Positions 1 through 6,182 of a stretch of 15,354 nt of DNA are shown one piece after another; the stretch's first letter is position 1, and each line of letters opens with the position of its first letter. The notes under the pieces are model-generated. The model was not told the DNA's origin, searched no databases, and worked only from the letters and a program-made list of their open reading frames with translations. The translations under genes were made by a program, and so were the position numbers. Source of the DNA: Clostridium fallax (GTDB lineage: Bacteria; Bacillota; Clostridia; Clostridiales; Clostridiaceae); the NCBI RefSeq assembly GCF_900129365.1, contig NZ_FQVM01000039.1, forward strand, positions 1 through 15,354. Reading direction: 5' to 3'.

Positions 1-146
1 TATTTAAATATATTGAAGGTTGGTATAACAGAAAAAGGATACACTCTTCTATTAATTACATGACTCCAGATCAATGTGAATTATTAGCTAGAAGTGCAGC
101 ATGAAAAAGTTTGACTTTTTGTGTCCAAAATATTGACATAAGACCA
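1..146 (+). mobile_element. Right end of an IS3-family insertion sequence
   Basis: The stretch holds the last codons of an IS3-type transposase, then a short non-coding end that finishes at about 146. Read on the minus strand, this end begins TGGTCTTATGTCAATATTTT, a typical IS3-family terminal inverted repeat opening with TG. The boundary is supported independently: the minus-strand ATPase fragment changes from family-like sequence to IS-derived residues (WSYVNILD...) exactly at 146/147. The left end of the element lies outside the window, so its length, subgroup and target duplication cannot be seen. Confidence 0.8.
3..104 (+). CDS. IS3-family transposase (OrfB), C-terminal fragment cut by the window edge
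   Basis: Only the final 33 residues are visible, in the frame starting at base 3 and ending at TGA 102-104. They include WYNRKRIHSSINYMTPDQ, the hallmark end of IS3-family OrfB transposases (IS150-like), which lies after the DDE catalytic core of the rve integrase domain. The protein would cut and join the ends of its own element. The start and catalytic residues are to the left of the window. The fragment reads toward the IS right end, as expected for this family. Confidence 0.8.
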   Translation, partial: FKYIEGWYNRKRIHSSINYMTPDQCELLARSAA

Positions 147-386
147 TATGTTATTTATTTTTACTGTTATACTGATTTCTGTAGCTTTTGTAAATATATT
201 ATAATCAGAATTTGTTAATTCTAAATCTTTTTCACTTAAACTTTTATCAAAAAGTAATCTTAAAGCATATATTAGATTTGTTTTTCCAACATCATTAGCA
301 CCAATAATTAATGTTTTATCTGAAAAATTTATGGTTTCATTATCATAATTTCTAAAACCTATTATTTTTATCCAATCAATTTTCAT
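84..386 (-). pseudogene. OLD-type AAA ATPase, N-terminal fragment truncated by an IS3-family insertion
   Basis: The first 80 residues (bases 147-386) look like the N-terminus of an OLD-family/ABC-type ATPase. They have a FRNY strand, then the P-loop GANDVGKT at residues 29-36, followed by LIYALRLLFD. OLD-family proteins are nucleases or nucleotide-binding defence proteins such as the Gabija subunit GajA, usually with a C-terminal TOPRIM domain. Here Walker B, the signature motif and any TOPRIM domain are missing. From residue 81 (base 146 downward) the frame runs into IS3 terminal sequence and stops after 20 foreign residues. An AAAGGAT ribosome binding site precedes ATG at 384-386. The remainder of the gene may lie beyond the IS, outside the window. 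Whether it was OLD, Gabija or another SMC-like ATPase cannot be decided from 80 residues. Confidence 0.75.
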
Positions 387-533
387 ATATATAATCCTTT
401 CATTTTTAAGTATTTAATATAAAATACTCCTTAATAAATATTACCATGTTTTTTTATTAATGACAAATAGTGCAAATAACACAATTTTAGTAAAGTTTAA
501 ATATTGAAAATTTATATTAAATAAGTAAAAGAG

Positions 534-578
534 ATTCATTTATTTATATGAAAAAGATATGTTTTTTAATAAATGAAT
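534..578. repeat. 11-bp inverted repeat in intergenic DNA
   Basis: ATTCATTTATT at 534-544 is perfectly complementary to AATAAATGAAT at 568-578, with a 23-nt loop. No T-run follows, so it is not a normal terminator by itself. It lies 28 bp before a terminator and may be an internal stem of a small RNA. Confidence 0.45.
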
Positions 579-605
579 TAAGTTAGTGAAGTAGCCATTA
601 AAAAA

Positions 606-631
606 CAACCCATTGGTATGGGTTATTTTTA
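606..631 (+). terminator. T-tailed hairpin terminator (possibly bidirectional)
   Basis: AACCCAT (607-613) pairs with ATGGGTT (618-624) around a TGGT loop, followed by ATTTTTATTTT on the plus strand. The minus-strand side also has a T-rich flank. No plus-strand gene lies upstream within the window except the IS transposase, 500 bp away, so the transcript it ends is unknown. Confidence 0.55.
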
Positions 632-705
632 TTTTAAATTAGTATTTTAAAATTTAAAATGTAAAAATAAACTCATACCAAGTTAATAAATAATAAGTAA
701 AAAAT

Positions 706-743
706 AATAAGTAATAATTAACTATTAATAAGTAATAATTAAC
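706..743. repeat. Two tandem copies of a 17-bp AT-only-like repeat
   Basis: AATAAGTAATAATTAAC occurs at 706-722 and again at 727-743, a 21-bp period, inside a longer low-complexity stretch rich in AATAAGTAA words (681-765). It is non-coding. Replication slippage is the simplest origin. Confidence 0.6.
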
Positions 744-761
744 AAATAATAAAGTAAAAAT

Positions 762-800
762 AATAAAACATACTTATTTAAAAATAAAGGATGTTTTATT
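762..800 (-). terminator. Hairpin terminator for the DUF3267 gene
   Basis: AATAAAACAT (762-771) pairs perfectly with ATGTTTTATT (791-800). On the minus strand it lies 20 bp after the stop codon at 821 and continues into TTATTTTTAC. It is the likely end of the leftward transcript. Confidence 0.5.
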
Positions 801-820
801 ATTAGCTGAAAAAGCTGAAT

Positions 821-1333
821 TTATATTATAACTTTATAACCATAACTTTTATCAATTATTAAGCTGTGTGAAGGATATTTTAATAATTCTAATGCCATAT
901 AAATATCTCCTAAAGAGCCTATTAAGTTTAATAAGAAAACTATATGACCCAGCCATGTTGAAAGCAATAGTGATAAAAATGATATTATGATTAATGGACT
1001 TAAAAGAACTATTGAAAATTTTATTAATGTTATAGGTTTTCCAGAACATTCAAATGTTGCAGCGAATATAAATTTAAAATAGTATTTTACTTTACCGCCA
1101 AATAGTTTAAAGAAAAGGCCATGTATTAATTCATGAGTTGCCGTTAATGGTATCATAATTATTAATATATAAATCATAGTATTAATATAATTTATTTCTG
1201 TATAAAATATATTACTTATAGTTTCTGAAAAGTTTATTAAGGATTTAGATATAAAGTCATAGAAAACTATAGAGATAATTATTGCTATTAATAAAACTTT
1301 TATATGTAATTTATAATCTATTTTGTATTTCAA
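821..1333 (-). CDS. DUF3267 family membrane protein, putative zinc metallopeptidase
   Basis: This 170-aa, strongly hydrophobic protein has about four membrane segments (roughly residues 12-28, 50-66, 105-128 and 130-147). A zincin motif HELIH (H67, E68, H71) sits at the end of the second segment, followed by LFFKLFGGKVKYYFKF. This order is characteristic of DUF3267, a family distantly related to site-2 (M50-type) proteases. D143 in the last membrane segment (SLGDIYM) is a reasonable third zinc ligand. Function in the family is not settled; intramembrane or membrane-associated proteolysis is inference. The start is taken as TTG (1331-1333), 7 bp after a GGTGG ribosome binding site; no ATG fits better. 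It is transcribed alone, divergent from the small gene at 1497. Confidence 0.75.
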   Translation of the reverse strand: MKYKIDYKLHIKVLLIAIIISIVFYDFISKSLINFSETISNIFYTEINYINTMIYILIIMIPLTATHELIHGLFFKLFGGKVKYYFKFIFAATFECSGKPITLIKFSIVLLSPLIIISFLSLLLSTWLGHIVFLLNLIGSLGDIYMALELLKYPSHSLIIDKSYGYKVII

Positions 1334-1496
1334 TATAACACCACCTTTATATTGATAATTATTGACATATAAAATTATTGATAAACATTTGTTATAAAAT
1401 ATAGATAATAAATATAATTGTATTTAAGGTTACAGATAAATATAAAAACATATAAGTGTAATTGATTTCAGATTGTTTTGAAAGAAGGTTTTTTAT

Positions 1497-1778
1497 ATGG
1501 GCCAAAGTAGAGTAGTTGTTTTAAATGAAGTGAAGAAAGGTATAGAAGGTGAGTGGAATTTATGTTTTCAATATTGTAGATATGAATATGGAGATGGAAC
1601 GGAACAAAAAGGATATAGATTTATTTGGCGTAGACCTAATGGAAATCTACAAGGAGCTAGAGGACAAGCTAGAATGCCTTCAGTTGCAGATATTTTAGAA
1701 TTAACATCTATAGCTATAAGAGAAGGTTGGGGAAATCATAATGATGATCCTATAGGCTATGATATTAGTGAAGAATAA
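1497..1778 (+). CDS. Conserved-looking small protein of unknown function
   Basis: The 93-aa product is not recognised. It is soluble, without signal peptide or membrane segment, and rich in aromatic and basic residues in the middle (FQYCRYEYGDGTEQKGYRFIWRRP). An acidic tail ends YDISEE. The pattern of alternating aromatic/charged residues, then a short helix (PSVADILELTSIAIREGW), suggests a small beta-sheet plus helix fold. The reading frame is supported by AGAAGG at a good distance before ATG and a strong terminator right after the stop. It stands alone between divergent and convergent neighbours, so context gives no function. Confidence 0.7.
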   Translation: MGQSRVVVLNEVKKGIEGEWNLCFQYCRYEYGDGTEQKGYRFIWRRPNGNLQGARGQARMPSVADILELTSIAIREGWGNHNDDPIGYDISEE

Positions 1779-1803
1779 TAAAAATAGTGTTTAATAATTA
1801 TTT

Positions 1804-1834
1804 AAGCTTAGGTATTTAATACCTAAGCTTTTTA
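1804..1834 (+). terminator. Strong hairpin terminator after the 93-aa gene
   Basis: AAGCTTAGGTATT (1804-1816) is complementary to AATACCTAAGCTT (1818-1830) and is followed by a T-run. It lies 25 bp after the stop. It also sits immediately beyond the convergent DUF2922 stop at 1838 and may block read-through from both sides. Confidence 0.8.
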
Positions 1835-1837
1835 TTT

Positions 1838-2059
1838 CTAAGCCATTGTGATTGAATCCACTTGCTTAGTTATGATTTCAGCTTTGACTTTTGATACAAA
1901 TGATCCGCCAGAACTATAGAAAACATCTTTAGCTATTAGAAGATCCATTGTAGCGTTTATTTCATCTTGATTTAGATTATCTCTAATACCTTTTAAGCTT
2001 ATAGAAACCTTCTTTCCTGCTTCATCTTTGAAGGTCATAAGCAAATATTTTTCAGTCAT
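1838..2059 (-). CDS. DUF2922 family protein
   Basis: This 73-aa small soluble protein starts MTEKYLLMTFKDEAGKKVSI and ends in a beta-rich tail (VSKVKAEIITKQVDSITMA). It matches the layout of DUF2922, short clostridial/bacillar proteins nearly always found beside a DUF1659 gene. The biochemical role is unknown. The start has an AGGAGG site 8 bp upstream (minus strand). It is the second gene of a two-gene leftward operon, 32 bp after the DUF1659 stop, next to the divergent sigma factor. Family assignment is from recognition of sequence and pairing, not from a search. Confidence 0.75.
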   Translation of the reverse strand: MTEKYLLMTFKDEAGKKVSISLKGIRDNLNQDEINATMDLLIAKDVFYSSGGSFVSKVKAEIITKQVDSITMA

Positions 2060-2091
2060 AGATACTACCTCCTATTAGATTTTTATTTAAT

Positions 2092-2319
2092 TTATTCTAA
2101 ATTAGTTACTAGTGAAGATTCTTCTTTTTGAATTCTAGTTAAAGTTCCCTTTAATAATCCAGAAATAGATTCTCCAGCTGCATAAAAGTCATCATCTAAA
2201 ATGTCTAATCTAACATCACCAAATTTAGTTTTCTTATTTATATCTTTACCTTTGTCGTCTTGACCTAAATTAACCTCTATAGATAATTTAACCTCTGTTA
2301 ATGCTGCACTTGCTGGCAT
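2092..2319 (-). CDS. DUF1659 family protein
   Basis: The product starts MPASAALTEVKLSIEVNLG and is about 75 aa. The KFGDVRLDILDDDFYAAGESISGLL section fits DUF1659, a small family of unknown function paired with DUF2922. An in-frame ATG 18 bp upstream (at 2337) is rejected because the AAAGGAG ribosome binding site lies between the two ATGs, 8 bp before the inner one. It is the first gene of the leftward operon, divergent from the sigma-factor gene with a shared intergenic region of about 160 bp. A role together with the sigma factor is inferred from this recurrent neighbourhood. Confidence 0.75.
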   Translation of the reverse strand: MPASAALTEVKLSIEVNLGQDDKGKDINKKTKFGDVRLDILDDDFYAAGESISGLLKGTLTRIQKEESSLVTNLE

Positions 2320-2349
2320 AGTATCAACTCCTTTCAAGTATTTTCATAT

Positions 2350-2378
2350 AGTATATATGATGTTTACTTAGAATTGAA
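2350..2378 (-). promoter_or_regulatory. Candidate promoter for the DUF1659-DUF2922 operon
   Basis: On the minus strand TTCAAT (2373-2378) and TATACT (2350-2355) are separated by 17 bp, with the transcript start about 20 bp before the ribosome binding site. The -10 box is good and the -35 box only moderate. In AT-rich DNA such matches are common. The alternative is a promoter read by the neighbouring sigma factor. Confidence 0.4.
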
Positions 2379-2390
2379 CTAATAAAAAAG

Positions 2391-2405
2391 GTGACAATTT
2401 GTCAC
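2391..2405. promoter_or_regulatory. Palindrome GTGACAATTTGTCAC in the divergent intergenic region
   Basis: The 6-bp arms GTGACA and TGTCAC flank ATT, giving a near-perfect dyad between the two divergent start sites. It lies just upstream of the sigma-gene -35 box and of the candidate leftward promoter. It is well placed to be an operator for both transcripts, but no regulator gene is visible nearby. Confidence 0.45.
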
Positions 2406-2411
2406 ATCTAG

Positions 2412-2441
2412 TTCACAGATAATAAATGTAAATATTATAAT
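2412..2441 (+). promoter_or_regulatory. Candidate promoter of the sigma-factor gene
   Basis: TTCACA (2412-2417) and TATAAT (2436-2441) are 18 bp apart. A start near 2448 would give a leader of about 30 nt to the start codon, including AGGAGG at 2468-2473. The perfect -10 box favours the housekeeping sigma factor. Confidence 0.5.
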
Positions 2442-2479
2442 GTTAATATAGATAAAAAATTAAAATTAGGAGGTGCTTA

Positions 2480-3019
2480 ATTATAGAAGATTTAATATTA
2501 AAAGCTAAAATTGGAGATGTAAAAGCTATAAATTTTCTTATTGAAAAGTTTAAAGGATATGTAATCAATAAAGCTATAAAATATAGAGTAAATGGATATG
2601 ACTTTGAGGATTTGGTTCAGCATGGATATTTAGCGATTATTAAATCTATCAAAAAGTATAAACATAATAGCAATAGTTTTACTACTTATTGTACAAATAC
2701 CATTACAAATAGCTTTAATGAGCTTTTGCGTAAGGAGATAAAACATTATCGGGAAGTACCTACAGATATAATTGATTTAGAGGAGGATTACTCCTTTAGT
2801 ATTGAAGATGAAGTTATTGCATATATGCAGTTAAAAGATGTTATTTGGGCAATTAATGAATTACCAGAATATGAAAGGAATATAATTAATAATATTTATA
2901 TAGATGATAAATCAACAAAAGAAATTGAAAGTCTTTATAACATTAAATATAAAGATATACGGAATTTAAAAAGACGGGCTATAAGGAAAATAAAAAAGAG
3001 TTTAAATATTAATGAGTAG
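2480..3019 (+). CDS. RNA polymerase sigma factor, TcdR/BotR/UviA-like (group V), with non-standard start codon
   Basis: The frame encodes about 179 aa, the usual length of TcdR, BotR and UviA. Sigma region 2 is visible as LIEKFKGYVINKAIKYR, then GYDFEDLVQHGYLAIIKSI and TTYCTNTITNSFNELLRK. Region 4 with its helix-turn-helix is INELPEYERNIINNIY, then STKEIESLYNIKYKDIRNLKRRAIRKI. The frame is open back to TAA at 2453, and AGGAGG lies at 2468-2473, but no ATG, GTG or TTG follows at a usable distance. ATT at 2480 (6 bp spacing) or ATA at 2483 (9 bp spacing) must be used if region 2 is to be complete. The first standard start, TTG at 2612, would delete half of region 2 and has no ribosome binding site. 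It is divergent from DUF1659-DUF2922 and upstream of the YvrJ and amidase genes, which it may control (inference). Confidence 0.8.
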   Translation: MIEDLILKAKIGDVKAINFLIEKFKGYVINKAIKYRVNGYDFEDLVQHGYLAIIKSIKKYKHNSNSFTTYCTNTITNSFNELLRKEIKHYREVPTDIIDLEEDYSFSIEDEVIAYMQLKDVIWAINELPEYERNIINNIYIDDKSTKEIESLYNIKYKDIRNLKRRAIRKIKKSLNINE

Positions 3020-3057
3020 TTTTACTATAAAGGGTGGGTTGATTAGCTGAAACTTTA

Positions 3058-3073
3058 AAGTAAACATTTACTT
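3058..3073. promoter_or_regulatory. Dyad AAGTAAACATTTACTT after the sigma gene
   Basis: Seven-base arms AAGTAAA and TTTACTT flank CA. Its first ten bases, AAGTAAACAT, recur on the minus strand at 2360-2369, in front of the divergent DUF1659 operon. This could be a shared element of the module, either an operator or part of a promoter. Confidence 0.35.
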
Positions 3074-3096
3074 AATAAACTTAAAAAAGATGATAT

Positions 3097-3140
3097 TTAG
3101 TATGATTATAAACTTAAATATATACTAATTTTTCTTTTTT
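3097..3140 (+). terminator. Hairpin with T-tract, likely end of the sigma-factor transcript
   Basis: TTAGTAT (3097-3103) pairs with ATACTAA (3122-3128), followed by TTTTTCTTTTTT. The stem is short and AT-rich, so termination may be partial and allow some read-through into the YvrJ-amidase genes. Confidence 0.5.
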
Positions 3141-3144
3141 GAAT

Positions 3145-3181
3145 TTGGTAAATAACAAAATGAATATTTGCTTTTTACCAA
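3145..3181. repeat. Inverted repeat TTGGTAAA / TTTACCAA
   Basis: Perfect 8-bp arms at 3145-3152 and 3174-3181 enclose 21 bp. It directly follows the terminator-like T-tract and is in the leader of the YvrJ gene. It could be an RNA hairpin or operator. Confidence 0.35.
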
Positions 3182-3374
3182 GAGAAAATGAAAGATTAGT
3201 ATTAACATAACTTAAAGATAAAAGATAGAAAGTCTTTCTTAAATCTATAAAAATGGGTGGGAGAGTTTCATATTATAAATTAAAGTTATTATAAATAAGT
3301 TAGTTATTAAATTAATATATATCCCCGTATATTATTTAATTTCTTAATTTAGCGACAAGGGAAGGTGATATTTT

Positions 3375-3539
3375 ATGTATGACCAGCTAGTTAGTTTAAT
3401 TAGTACCGTAGGGTTCCCTATAGCAGTTAGTATATATCTTTTAATTAGAATGGAAAGTAAATTAGATGTTTTATCTAAAGAAATTTCTAGTCTTATTAAT
3501 GATATAGCAGTCGCTATAAAACAACAAAGAGAAGAATAG
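3375..3539 (+). CDS. YvrJ family small membrane protein
   Basis: This 54-aa protein has a single membrane segment (about residues 5-24, LVSLISTVGFPIAVSIYLLI), then RMESKLDVLSKEISSLINDI, an amphipathic heptad-like helix, and a charged end KQQREE. The VGFPIAVSIYLLIRMESKLD section is typical of the YvrJ family. Its layout (short N-terminal membrane helix plus charged coiled segment) resembles holin-like peptides of the BhlA/UviB kind, but holin activity is inference. ATG at 3375 follows GGGAAGGTGA. A terminator follows at once, then the amidase gene 104 bp downstream on the same strand. It is too short to be called by many ORF finders. Confidence 0.8.
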   Translation: MYDQLVSLISTVGFPIAVSIYLLIRMESKLDVLSKEISSLINDIAVAIKQQREE

Positions 3540-3564
3540 GGTTTAATCCTTATTCTTCTTTTTT
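3530..3564 (+). terminator. Terminator after the YvrJ gene
   Basis: GAAGAATAGG (3531-3540) pairs, with one bulge, with CCTTATTCTTC (3548-3558), followed by a T-run. The stem overlaps the end of the YvrJ coding region. It separates the peptide gene from the amidase gene or attenuates read-through to it. Confidence 0.7.
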
Positions 3565-3643
3565 GAATAAAAAATAAATTCTTGAGACTTTATTGTTGTA
3601 GACAATATAACTAAATTTATATATTTATTAATTAGGAGGTAAT

Positions 3644-4576
3644 ATGGTAAAGATTAATGAAAGTAATTTAAAGTGGAATGGAGTATTAAAGTTTGGAAAT
3701 AAACCTAATAAAATAATATTTCATCATGCAGAAGCAGAGAAGTGTAGTGTTTATGATATTCATAAATGGCATATAAATAGAGGGTGGATAGGTATTGGAT
3801 ATCATTATTTAATTAGAAAAGATGGATCTATTTGGAGGGGTAGGCCAGAGACTGCTATAGGTTCACATTGTCTTAATTATAATAGTTCTAGTATAGGAAT
3901 CTGCTTTGAAGGTTCATTTATAAGAGAAAGAATGAATAAAATTCAATTTGATTCTGGAATGGATCTTTTAAATGATTTAAGAAGAAGATTTGGCAATGTA
4001 CCTCTTCAAATTCATAAGGAATTAAATGCAACTAATTGTCCTGGAGATTATTTTCCTATAGGAGATTTTAGAAATGGAAGTTTTAATGATAATAATTTAG
4101 ATTATTCAAAGGAAGAGGATAAATATAGTCCACAGGAATATTTAAATAATTTTACTTATCCCAATAATGCACAGATAGTTGGGGATTGGTTTTATGTTAG
4201 AGATAAAGAAGGTTCTGTTATAAGTGGAAGAAGAGTTGATGATGGTGATAGAATAACGGTTTTAGATATAAGTTTTTCAAAGCAATTAGTATTAGTTGAG
4301 TATCCAACACCTAATGGAATAAGAAGAGGATATATTAAAAATATACCAAGGCTTATTAAATATTATTATGAGGATAAATATAAAAATGGTTCTACTATAG
4401 AAATAGTTTATTTATATAGTGATTTAAATGATAGATTTGGATTATTAGAACCTTTTGAGAAGGCTACGCCTCTTTATAGAGAGAATAGTAATCTATGTAT
4501 TGTTTATGATACTGATAAGGGAAAGAATAGTAAAAATGGTTTTGTAAAATATGATGGGGAGTTTTTGGAGTTTTAA
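3644..4576 (+). CDS. N-acetylmuramoyl-L-alanine amidase (Amidase_2) with two C-terminal SH3-like repeats
   Basis: The 310-aa enzyme should cut the MurNAc-L-Ala bond of peptidoglycan. The Amidase_2/PGRP domain covers residues 20-145. Zinc ligands are H27 (IIFHHAE), H124 (QIHKEL) and C132 in NCPGDYFP; the core motif GYHYLIRKDGSIWRGRP is at 52-68. The C-terminal half has two similar beta-rich units. One, at about 175-232, starts with AQIVGDWFYVRDKEGSV and ends with RRGYIKNI. The other, at about 245-310, starts with GSTIEIVYLYSDLNDRFG and ends with NGFVKYDG. They look like SH3-type wall-binding repeats. No signal peptide is visible, as in phage endolysins, so export would need a holin-like partner; the YvrJ peptide just upstream is a candidate. 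AGGAGG stands 4 bp before ATG. No phage structural genes are near. Confidence 0.85.
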   Translation: MVKINESNLKWNGVLKFGNKPNKIIFHHAEAEKCSVYDIHKWHINRGWIGIGYHYLIRKDGSIWRGRPETAIGSHCLNYNSSSIGICFEGSFIRERMNKIQFDSGMDLLNDLRRRFGNVPLQIHKELNATNCPGDYFPIGDFRNGSFNDNNLDYSKEEDKYSPQEYLNNFTYPNNAQIVGDWFYVRDKEGSVISGRRVDDGDRITVLDISFSKQLVLVEYPTPNGIRRGYIKNIPRLIKYYYEDKYKNGSTIEIVYLYSDLNDRFGLLEPFEKATPLYRENSNLCIVYDTDKGKNSKNGFVKYDGEFLEF

Positions 4577-4586
4577 GAAGAGGTTT

Positions 4587-4621
4587 AAAAGGACTAAATT
4601 ATTTTAATATCTAGTCCTTTT
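4587..4621 (+). terminator. Terminator after the amidase gene
   Basis: AAAAGGACTA (4587-4596) pairs perfectly with TAGTCCTTTT (4612-4621). It sits 10 bp after the amidase stop and before the convergent restriction gene stop at 4648. It may act for both directions. Confidence 0.75.
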
Positions 4622-4647
4622 AAAAATTTCTATAGTATAAAATTATA

Positions 4648-5970
4648 TTATTTTAATTTATTATAAATAAATTCTTTTTCTAGCATGAAACACACTTTTG
4701 TTGTATCTTTTTCAAAAAAGTTATCATAAGCATTATCACCTTTTTTCCCTTTAGGAGCAATAACTAAAGGATTGTCTAATTTATCTTCTGTACTATGTTT
4801 AGGATAAGGCAATATGCTTATATCATTATTAATAATGGCTGATTGAACCATTAAATAGGATTTTTTAAAGAGTTCTAAATCCTTATCAGAGAAAGTAATT
4901 TTTTTAATTCCTTTTAAAATCCTATCTCCATTTTTCTTACCTTTTCCATCATAGCATATTAATATTATAGTAACCTCTTCAAAATAATTTGCCCAATCTG
5001 AATCTTCCCAAGAGGAAGTAAATTCTGAAAGTATTAAATTTCTAAAGGATAATCTTTCAATTGGATTATAATTTTCATCAACAGGAATATTTTTTATTAT
5101 ATAAGTAGTTTTATTAAATAGTTCATGCTTTTCTTTTAAATCTGAATCTTTTCCTATAAGCTTATCAGAAATCATTTTATTAAAATTTTTAGGAATTATT
5201 GAAGGAATATCAAAACCTAATTTACTCCAAATTTGTTTTTGAGTTAATCTGAAATAAGAAGATAATTTAGATGTTAGATATTCTTCTATCGTATTGAATT
5301 CAGTAGATTTTTTAGTTAAACCATAACTTCTTAAAACACCAGTCATATAAGAATTTTTTAAAGAAAAAGCTCTTGGCTTTGCAGGAATATTTGAATTAGG
5401 TTGAGAAACTCTATCAGTACCTTTAGCTCCTTTAGTGCATGCACCTAAGTAAGAAGTATCTCCTTCAGATAACAAATGAGCTTCACCGTCTACTACTTTT
5501 TTCTTTATTATATAAAAATCATTTCTGAAAACATCTTCATCAATAGACATATCATATAATTGGAAGTCTCTTATTATAAAATCTGCATAAGTTTTATTTT
5601 TATCATATTCATACCATATTATTAATAATTTTTTGTTTTTAAAAAGTAACTTACTAAATTCAAAATTTTCATTAACTATATTATTATAGTCTATTTTACT
5701 TAGAACTAATCTTTCTTTAGCTTTTAAAGTATGATTTTTATTTTCTTGCAACCCAGCTACTTTTAATTCTATGCCTAAATTTTCAAAATCTGCTGAGGGA
5801 TTATTGTTTAAAGGATAATTATAAAAGCCTGTTTCAACAATTTTTCCTAATATTCCTTTATCTTTACTCTTTTTACTTAATAAATCTAGCTTGTCCAATT
5901 CTTTAAAAGTTTTATTTCTTATATTTTTAGTATAATCGAGAAGTTCTTTTTCAGTATTAAAAATATTCAT
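4648..5970 (-). CDS. Sau3AI-family type II restriction endonuclease (predicted GATC specificity)
   Basis: This 440-aa protein is a little shorter than Sau3AI (489 aa). The N-terminal MutH/Sau3AI catalytic domain shows GILGKIVETGFY (E46), then D61 in PSADFENLGIELKVAGL with E68 and K70, the D-(x)n-E-x-K active site of this fold. The C-terminal half (after about residue 200, KPRAFSLKNSYM) matches the second, allosteric MutH-like domain of Sau3AI, which binds a second site and promotes DNA looping. It would cut unmodified GATC; the specificity is by family and by the adjacent C5 methyltransferase. ATG at 5968-5970 follows AGGAGA. It is divergent from the methyltransferase across 212 bp and convergent with the amidase gene. 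Confidence 0.88.
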   Translation of the reverse strand: MNIFNTEKELLDYTKNIRNKTFKELDKLDLLSKKSKDKGILGKIVETGFYNYPLNNNPSADFENLGIELKVAGLQENKNHTLKAKERLVLSKIDYNNIVNENFEFSKLLFKNKKLLIIWYEYDKNKTYADFIIRDFQLYDMSIDEDVFRNDFYIIKKKVVDGEAHLLSEGDTSYLGACTKGAKGTDRVSQPNSNIPAKPRAFSLKNSYMTGVLRSYGLTKKSTEFNTIEEYLTSKLSSYFRLTQKQIWSKLGFDIPSIIPKNFNKMISDKLIGKDSDLKEKHELFNKTTYIIKNIPVDENYNPIERLSFRNLILSEFTSSWEDSDWANYFEEVTIILICYDGKGKKNGDRILKGIKKITFSDKDLELFKKSYLMVQSAIINNDISILPYPKHSTEDKLDNPLVIAPKGKKGDNAYDNFFEKDTTKVCFMLEKEFIYNKLK

Positions 5971-6100
5971 TAATTCATCTCCTAAAGTAAAAAAAATATA
6001 TGGAATTATATTCTTATAAAGTAATATTAATATAAATTATCTAAGAAATACAGTCATTTGTATTAAAGATTATAAAATTAATAAATAATATAAAAATAAT

Positions 6101-6129
6101 TTGTATTATGAAAAAAAGTTTAATATAAT
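6101..6129 (+). promoter_or_regulatory. Candidate promoter of the methyltransferase gene
   Basis: TTGTAT (6101-6106) and TATAAT (6124-6129) are 17 bp apart, giving a leader of about 45 nt. The perfect -10 box makes this the best match in the divergent R-M intergenic region. A convincing minus-strand promoter for the endonuclease was not found, which would fit weaker, delayed nuclease expression. Confidence 0.5.
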
Positions 6130-6182
6130 GATTAAATGAAATAATGTTGATTTTAAGTTAGCAAATAAGGAGAGGTGTAATA

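Larger units (their letters stand above)
387..820. other. Gene-free AT-rich interval with hairpins and a short direct repeat
   Basis: No credible ORF is seen. It contains an 11-bp inverted repeat (534-544 with 568-578), a T-tailed hairpin (606-631), a short tandem duplication (706-743) and a hairpin serving the DUF3267 gene (762-800). The hairpin plus terminator at 534-631 could be the end of a small untranslated RNA. Confidence 0.5.
3020..3374 (+). other. Gene-free leader between sigma factor and YvrJ gene
   Basis: No ORF is credible. It holds a perfect dyad (3058-3073), a terminator-like hairpin with a T-tract (3097-3140) and a wide inverted repeat (3145-3181). Two GGGTGGG blocks lie at about 3031 and 3255, each near a GAAACT/AGTTTC word. 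The second half must contain the promoter and leader of the YvrJ-amidase transcript, but I cannot single out a convincing promoter. Confidence 0.4.

Noticed and set aside
852..1049. 65-aa plus-strand ORF
   Set aside because: Lies entirely antisense within the DUF3267 gene, which has family motifs and a ribosome binding site.
2612..3019. Sigma factor starting at TTG 2612
   Set aside because: This start lacks a ribosome binding site and removes the first part of sigma region 2, which is clearly encoded upstream in the same frame.
1838..4576. Prophage or lysis cassette of a phage
   Set aside because: Although an endolysin-like amidase and a holin-like peptide are present, there are no capsid, tail, portal, terminase, repressor or integrase genes, and DUF1659/DUF2922/YvrJ occur as chromosomal bacterial genes.
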